A stretch of DNA of 42,205 nucleotides from Mesorhizobium sp. J18 (GTDB lineage Bacteria > Pseudomonadota > Alphaproteobacteria > Rhizobiales > Rhizobiaceae). Of this stretch, positions 38,145 to 42,205 are shown piece after piece. The position numbers and the translations under genes are program-made. The notes beneath the pieces are model-generated. The model did no database searches, was not told the DNA's origin, and saw only the letters and a program-made list of their open reading frames with translations. The first letter of the stretch is position 1, and each line of letters opens with the position of its first letter. The DNA is taken from assembly GCF_007829525.1 (NCBI RefSeq), contig NZ_VLJP01000010.1, positions 1 to 42,205 of the forward strand, in the 5' to 3' direction.

Positions 38145-38636
38145 ATGGCGGGCAGCGTCAACAAGGTCATTCTCGTGGGAAATCTCGGCGCCGACCCGGA
38201 AGTGCGGCGGATGCCCTCCGGCGATCCTGTCGTCAATATGCGCATCGCCACTTCCGAAACCTGGCGTGACCGCAATTCCGGCGAGCGCCGTGAACGCACC
38301 GAATGGCATAATGTCGTTATCTTCAACGACAACCTCGCCAAGGTTGCCGAGCAATATCTCAAGAAGGGCATGAAGGTTTATATCGAGGGCGCCCTTCAGA
38401 CCCGCAAATGGCAGGATCAGTCCGGGCAGGATCGCTATACGACGGAGGTCGTGCTGCAGAAGTTCCGGGGTGAACTGCAGATGCTGGATTCACGCGGGCA
38501 GGGCGAGGGCGGCCAGGTCGGCTATTCGGGCGGCGGCGGCCGGGGTTCCGATTTCGGCCAGTCGAGCCCGTCGGATTCACACAACCGCGGCAGCAGCGAT
38601 TATTCGCGTGATCTCGACGACGAGATACCGTTCTAG
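38145..38636 (+). CDS. ssb: Single-stranded DNA-binding protein
   Basis: Coats single-stranded DNA in replication, recombination and repair. The frame opens at 38043, but [21 protein letters not shown] at 38145 is the true start; GGAGATAAAGTA precedes it. The protein is 163 residues: an OB fold (about 1-108), a glycine/serine-rich disordered linker and the acidic tip DDEIPF that binds partner proteins. It is divergent from uvrA and SOS-controlled. Confidence 0.98.
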   Translation: MAGSVNKVILVGNLGADPEVRRMPSGDPVVNMRIATSETWRDRNSGERRERTEWHNVVIFNDNLAKVAEQYLKKGMKVYIEGALQTRKWQDQSGQDRYTTEVVLQKFRGELQMLDSRGQGEGGQVGYSGGGGRGSDFGQSSPSDSHNRGSSDYSRDLDDEIPF

Positions 38637-38802
38637 AGTCGATCACGGTTCATTTCGCAAGTGTGGTCCCGAGGCATTGTTGCGCCTGATCTGGCGCGCT
38701 CAGCGAACAGGCTGCGACCCTGCCCATCAGGCAACAGCTTCCCGATGCTCCCTGTTTTCCGGTAATCCCCGTGCGACGGAAAAGGCTTCCTGGCTCGCGA
38801 GG

Positions 38803-39966
38803 CTAGCTCGGATCATCACGATGGACATCGTGCACCGTCATGCCGATCGACTCCGGGGGTTTCACCAACCACTTACGGTGCTTCAGCGTCTTGCGCGTGT
38901 CCTGATAGCCCGAATCCCAGTGCTCCCGCATCGAGGTGCCGGAGAACTCGTAGTCCTTGGCGTCGCTCTCGTAAACTTTCGGCTGGTAGATGAGATGGAC
39001 TATGTTGATCTGAGGCACGTCCTCCATCGCAGCGAGGAATGCGTGGTCCTCGTCGGTCAGCACCTCTGACGGGACGCGCTGCAGCGCCTTATGCAACCTC
39101 AGCCGCAGGTTGTGCAGCCGCCGGAAAGTGTCGGTGTTGTTGCGGGTGCGGCTCGAATACATGATGTCCTTGTGCCGAGCGAGCACATCGGCCATGTCGC
39201 GCGGCAGGATTCCGCGCGCGCTGAACAGGTCGACCTGGAAGACCAGCGTGTCGTGCACGTCTTCCTGCTCCAGCAGATATTGCAGTGGCGTGTTGGAGAC
39301 GATGCCGCCGTCCCAGTAATATTCGTTCTCGATGTGGATCGCCGGAAAGGCTGGCGGCAGGGCGCCCGAGGCCATGATGTGCTGCGGGCCGATCACCTCG
39401 ATCTCGCTGTCGAAGTAACGGAAATTGCCCGTCCGCACATTGACCGCGCCGACGCTCAGCCTGCGCTGTCGGTCGTTCAGCACCTCCCAGTCGATCAGCC
39501 GGTTGAGTGTATGCTCCAGTTCGGACGTATCGTAGAAACTGGTGGCGCCCGATGCTCCCGGAAGCTGGAACCATGGATTGAGGCCGCGTGGCTTGAAGAA
39601 GCCGGGCAGGCCCGACATCATTGTCATCAATGAGCTGGTGTGGTTGCGCGCATTGCGGAACAGGTCGCCCTCGGGTGTGAAATACCAGACCTTGCGGGCC
39701 GATACCGTCTCCCAGAAGTCGCGCAGCCGGTCGAGCTGGTCGCCGGGCCGGTTACCGGCGATGATCGCCGCGTTGATCGCACCGATCGACACGCCCGACA
39801 ACCAGTTGGGGTCGATGCCGGCCTCGGCCAGCGCCTGGAATACGCCGGCCTGATAGGCGCCCAGCGCGCCGCCGCCCTGAAGTACCAGCGCCACGGACTG
39901 ATATTCCGAGAGCATTTCCTTGATGTCGGGCGTTTCGCTCCTGCGCCTGCGCATCGTCTCGGACAT
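38803..39966 (-). CDS. Patatin-like phospholipase with C-terminal DUF3734
   Basis: Serine-aspartate lipid hydrolase. The protein is 387 residues. Oxyanion motif GGGALG is at 31-36, nucleophile Ser60 in GVSIG (58-62), and Asp219 in 'YYWDGGIVSN', so the catalytic dyad is complete. The C-terminal part ('IVHLIYQPKVYESDAKDYEFSGTSMREHW') is of the DUF3734 type. No signal peptide, so cytoplasmic. It is last of a three-gene - strand run with adc (11-base gap) and bdhA, which suggests a link to ketone-body or polyhydroxybutyrate metabolism. An intracellular depolymerase-like role is conceivable but inferred. Confidence 0.92.
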   Translation of the reverse strand: MSETMRRRRSETPDIKEMLSEYQSVALVLQGGGALGAYQAGVFQALAEAGIDPNWLSGVSIGAINAAIIAGNRPGDQLDRLRDFWETVSARKVWYFTPEGDLFRNARNHTSSLMTMMSGLPGFFKPRGLNPWFQLPGASGATSFYDTSELEHTLNRLIDWEVLNDRQRRLSVGAVNVRTGNFRYFDSEIEVIGPQHIMASGALPPAFPAIHIENEYYWDGGIVSNTPLQYLLEQEDVHDTLVFQVDLFSARGILPRDMADVLARHKDIMYSSRTRNNTDTFRRLHNLRLRLHKALQRVPSEVLTDEDHAFLAAMEDVPQINIVHLIYQPKVYESDAKDYEFSGTSMREHWDSGYQDTRKTLKHRKWLVKPPESIGMTVHDVHRDDPS

Positions 39967-39977
39967 TGCGGACCCCC

Positions 39978-40718
39978 TTACTCCTGGTTCATGTAGTCAT
40001 GCACGACCTCGCCGAGCCCCAGCGTGAGGTCGGCGACGAAATGCACGGCCGAGACGACTTCCAGCACCGGAAGGCGGGCGACATCGGCCACGACGTGACG
40101 GAACAGCTGCAGGTCGGCCGGACCGGACCATGCGCCCTTCACGGTGATGTCCTCCAGATGGTAGCGCACCAGCTCGCAGATGCGCGGGCTGGCGTCCACA
40201 TGCGGGATGACCTTGACGAGGAAGTTCGGCTTCGCCAGCGAGGCCGCGATATCGCTCCCGTCGAGGGTCCGGTGCTTGTAGCCCATGGTCGCGGTCGCGC
40301 ACAGCACCGAGCCGTAATGCAGCGTGCCCACGATTACCTCGCCTTCATGGGCGAGTTTGGGAAAGGCAAGCTTCTTGGGGAAGCCCCAGATCTCGCGTCC
40401 GCCGGCGATCGGCGCGTCGTCGTCGAGATACATGGAATGGACGTAGACGCCTTCTTCGCCGGCGAAGCGGACCGGGATCACCTGGCCCGTTTCCGTGTAA
40501 TCGCCGAACCCGGTCGAGTCCGGCATGCGGATGAACTCGTATTTGACGATCGGCTCGACGATTTCCAGCGGCTCCGGCACCACCGCCCGCAGCGCCTCAG
40601 GATCGGTGCGATAGCTGATGATGACATATTCCCGGTCGATGAAGCGGTATGGTCCCGGCGGATAGGCCGGGTTGGTCAAGGGCATGGCATAGGCCCGGCG
40701 AACGTCTTCGGTTTTCAT
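39978..40718 (-). CDS. adc: Acetoacetate decarboxylase
   Basis: Converts acetoacetate to acetone and CO2. The frame opens at 40778 inside bdhA; the ATG at 40718 ([24 protein letters not shown]) gives 246 residues, the family length. The Schiff-base lysine is Lys115 with its partner Lys116 in '[13 protein letters not shown]', at the same numbers as the clostridial enzyme. It lies 37 bases after bdhA. Acetoacetate is the product of BdhA, so the two reactions are consecutive. Confidence 0.95.
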   Translation of the reverse strand: MKTEDVRRAYAMPLTNPAYPPGPYRFIDREYVIISYRTDPEALRAVVPEPLEIVEPIVKYEFIRMPDSTGFGDYTETGQVIPVRFAGEEGVYVHSMYLDDDAPIAGGREIWGFPKKLAFPKLAHEGEVIVGTLHYGSVLCATATMGYKHRTLDGSDIAASLAKPNFLVKVIPHVDASPRICELVRYHLEDITVKGAWSGPADLQLFRHVVADVARLPVLEVVSAVHFVADLTLGLGEVVHDYMNQE

Positions 40719-40755
40719 GTGGGTAATCCTGAAAGAGGGAAGGTCTTCGGCGTGC

Positions 40756-41562
40756 CTAGTGGGCCGTCCATCCACCATCGATAGAAAGGATTGCGCCGGT
40801 CATTGAGGCAGCATCGTCGCCACACAGGAAGAGCGCGAGCCCGGCCACCTGGTCGACAGTCACGAACTGCTTGGTCGGCTGGGCCTCCAGGAGCACGTCG
40901 TTGATAACCTGTTCCTTCGTCAGCCCGCGCGCGGCCATTGTGTCGGGGATCTGTGCCTCGACCAGCGGTGTCCATACATAGCCGGGACAGATCGCGTTGA
41001 CCGTGATGCCGGCCGTGGCGACCTCGAGCGCGACCGTCTTGGTGAGGCCGGCAATGCCGTGCTTGGCCGCCACATAGGCGGATTTGTACGGCGAGGCGAC
41101 AAGCGCATGGGCCGAGGCTATGTTGATGATGCGGCCCCAGCCTCGCGCCTTCATCGCCGGCAGCGCCGCCTTGACCGAATGGAACGCGGCGACGAGGTTG
41201 ATCCGGACGATCGCCTCCCATTTCTCGTCGGGGAATTCGTCGATCGGCGCGACATGCTGGATGCCGGCATTGTTGATGAGGATGTCGCAGCCGCCGAAGC
41301 TGTCCACGGCAAGTTTCACCATGTCGGCGATCTCCGCACCCGACAGCATGTTGGCCGAAGAATAGAGGCAGCGCACGCCGAACTCCGCCTCGATGCCGGC
41401 ACGCTCGGCCTCGATGGCAGCGGCATCGCCCAGCCCGTTGATGACCACATCCACACCCTCCGCGGCGAAGCGGCGAGCAATACCGAGACCGATGCCGCTG
41501 GTCGAGCCGGTTACAATTGCTGCCTTGCCGTGCAAGCTCGACATTCTGTTGCGATCGACCAT
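40756..41562 (-). CDS. bdhA: D-3-hydroxybutyrate dehydrogenase
   Basis: NAD-dependent short-chain dehydrogenase interconverting 3-hydroxybutyrate and acetoacetate. The protein is 268 residues. The TGSTSGIG cofactor motif is at 18-25, NNAG at 97-100, and the catalytic Ser150, Tyr163 and Lys167 (YVAAK) are present. The C-terminal '[10 protein letters not shown]' is typical of this enzyme. The ATG at 41562 has GGGAG seven bases ahead and is preferred to the internal one at 41544, which lacks a ribosome-binding site. It is first of bdhA-adc-patatin. Confidence 0.94.
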   Translation of the reverse strand: MVDRNRMSSLHGKAAIVTGSTSGIGLGIARRFAAEGVDVVINGLGDAAAIEAERAGIEAEFGVRCLYSSANMLSGAEIADMVKLAVDSFGGCDILINNAGIQHVAPIDEFPDEKWEAIVRINLVAAFHSVKAALPAMKARGWGRIINIASAHALVASPYKSAYVAAKHGIAGLTKTVALEVATAGITVNAICPGYVWTPLVEAQIPDTMAARGLTKEQVINDVLLEAQPTKQFVTVDQVAGLALFLCGDDAASMTGAILSIDGGWTAH

Positions 41563-41913
41563 CTGGACGCTCCCATCTTCCTCTTGGGGTTCGTGTTCCG
41601 GGATCCATCAGTCCCGTCGACAGAAAACGGCACCGAGGGGGCTCGGTCCCGCGCATGATGTTGGGGCACACGGACGTTTCAATACGATGACAGCTTACCC
41701 GCCCGCTCACCTCCGGGGCCGGTTCGCGGTGTCATCCAACCGTCAAGCAATGGCGCTACCAACGATCTGACTTTCTTAGGTTTATGCCCGGAGCGCGCCC
41801 GCGTTTCGGCAATCGGGGACTGCTGGGACTGCAACCGGAAGCCGGTAATCCGGAATGGCGCTGTCTTGCGCGCAAGAGGCTTAGCCTGGGGCCGGCCGGG
41901 GAGGGCATATTGC
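41563..41913. promoter_or_regulatory. Divergent intergenic region of bdhA and the PstS-like gene
   Basis: I find no gene in these 351 bases. A perfect 14-base palindrome TCTTGCGCGCAAGA at 41864-41877 lies 36 bases upstream of the + strand start and could be an operator. No strong sigma-70 promoter was recognised in either direction; TTGACGG on the - strand near 41743 is a possible -35 box without a good -10. Confidence 0.4.
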
Positions 41914-42205
41914 ATGTTTGAATTCACATCTTTCCGCACCCGTGCAGGGCGAGCAGCAGCGGCTGTAGTGATCGGGATTCTTGGACTCGCTGTTTCGCTC
42001 CCTGGTTCTCCTTCGCAGGCCCACGCCGAGCCGATCCAGGGTGCGGGATCGACCTTCGCCGCGCCGATAATCAACCAGTGGTCACGCGACTATGAGGCGA
42101 TGCGCAGCGGCGGCGGCTTCGCATCGCCGCTTCAATCCTGTCCGTTGTGCCAGGAACTGGCTGCGCGCGACGAGGGGGGCGCCACGGCTTCACAGGATTT
42201 GCGGG
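41914..42205 (+). CDS. PstS-like phosphate-type substrate-binding protein, 5' part (runs off the window)
   Basis: An open frame from the ATG at 41914 continues to the window edge. GGGGAGGG lies eight bases ahead. A signal peptide spans residues 1-38 (arginine-rich start, hydrophobic VVIGILGLAVSL, cleavage AHA|EP). 'PIQGAGSTFAAPIINQWSRDYEAM' (from 40) is the N terminus of PstS-type periplasmic binding proteins that feed the Pst phosphate importer. After residue 72 the sequence (LQSCPLCQELAARD...) no longer resembles the family, which may mean a divergent member, a sequence error or a contig edge. Confidence 0.7.
   Translation, partial: MFEFTSFRTRAGRAAAAVVIGILGLAVSLPGSPSQAHAEPIQGAGSTFAAPIINQWSRDYEAMRSGGGFASPLQSCPLCQELAARDEGGATASQDLR

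Overview
The window is chromosomal DNA from an alphaproteobacterium of the Hyphomicrobiales (Rhizobiales), most like the Mesorhizobium/Phyllobacteriaceae side of the order. The basis is the GC-rich codon usage, the ribosomal cluster with adk directly after secY and no rpmJ or rpsD inside it, an ATP12-type F1-ATPase chaperone, the glnB-glnA pair, LexA boxes of the GAAC-N7-GAAC type, and Rhizobiales-style intergenic repeats. The genus is inferred, not shown.

Positions 1-15,715 carry one continuous translation/transcription block on the + strand, the fused S10, spc and alpha operons: tuf, rpsJ, rplC, rplD, rplW, rplB, rpsS, rplV, rpsC, rplP, rpmC, rpsQ, rplN, rplX, rplE, rpsN, rpsH, rplF, rplR, rpsE, rpmD, rplO, secY, adk, rpsM, rpsK, rpoA, rplQ, ended by a clear intrinsic terminator. 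Many genes overlap or nearly touch. The few wider gaps hold GC-rich hairpins (after tuf, rplR, rpsE and rpsK). Two gaps hold long hairpins built from tandem 7-base units, placed directly after the stop codons of rpsM and rpoA.

Positions 15,716-21,878 (+ strand) hold quality-control and housekeeping genes: a Do-family periplasmic protease, the RarA ATPase, the fluoride channel CrcB, an RluA-family pseudouridine synthase, an EamA exporter and the ATP12 chaperone. On the - strand follow two small membrane proteins and a two-component sodium:solute symporter (DUF4212 plus large subunit). A conserved protein of unknown function lies on the + strand (25,027-25,659). The nitrogen-control pair glnB-glnA (- strand) has a near-consensus sigma-54 promoter and is divergent from a bifunctional NAD(P)HX repair enzyme. 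That enzyme's 3' end overlaps a DUF72 gene.

Positions 30,114-33,904 are the accessory part. They hold a 120-base tandem repeat, a conserved-looking hypothetical gene with a heptamer hairpin inserted inside its reading frame, a small DUF559 endonuclease-like gene bracketed by palindromic repeat elements, and an A+T-richer gene for a coiled-coil protein with two membrane segments.

Positions 34,057-38,636 hold an SOS locus: uvrA and ssb diverge, each with a perfect LexA box, with a small exported protein between them. The right end has a - strand bdhA-adc-patatin cluster, which suggests ketone-body or polyhydroxybutyrate metabolism. It ends with the start of a PstS-like binding protein cut by the window edge. 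I saw no rRNA, tRNA, CRISPR array, prophage or transposase gene.
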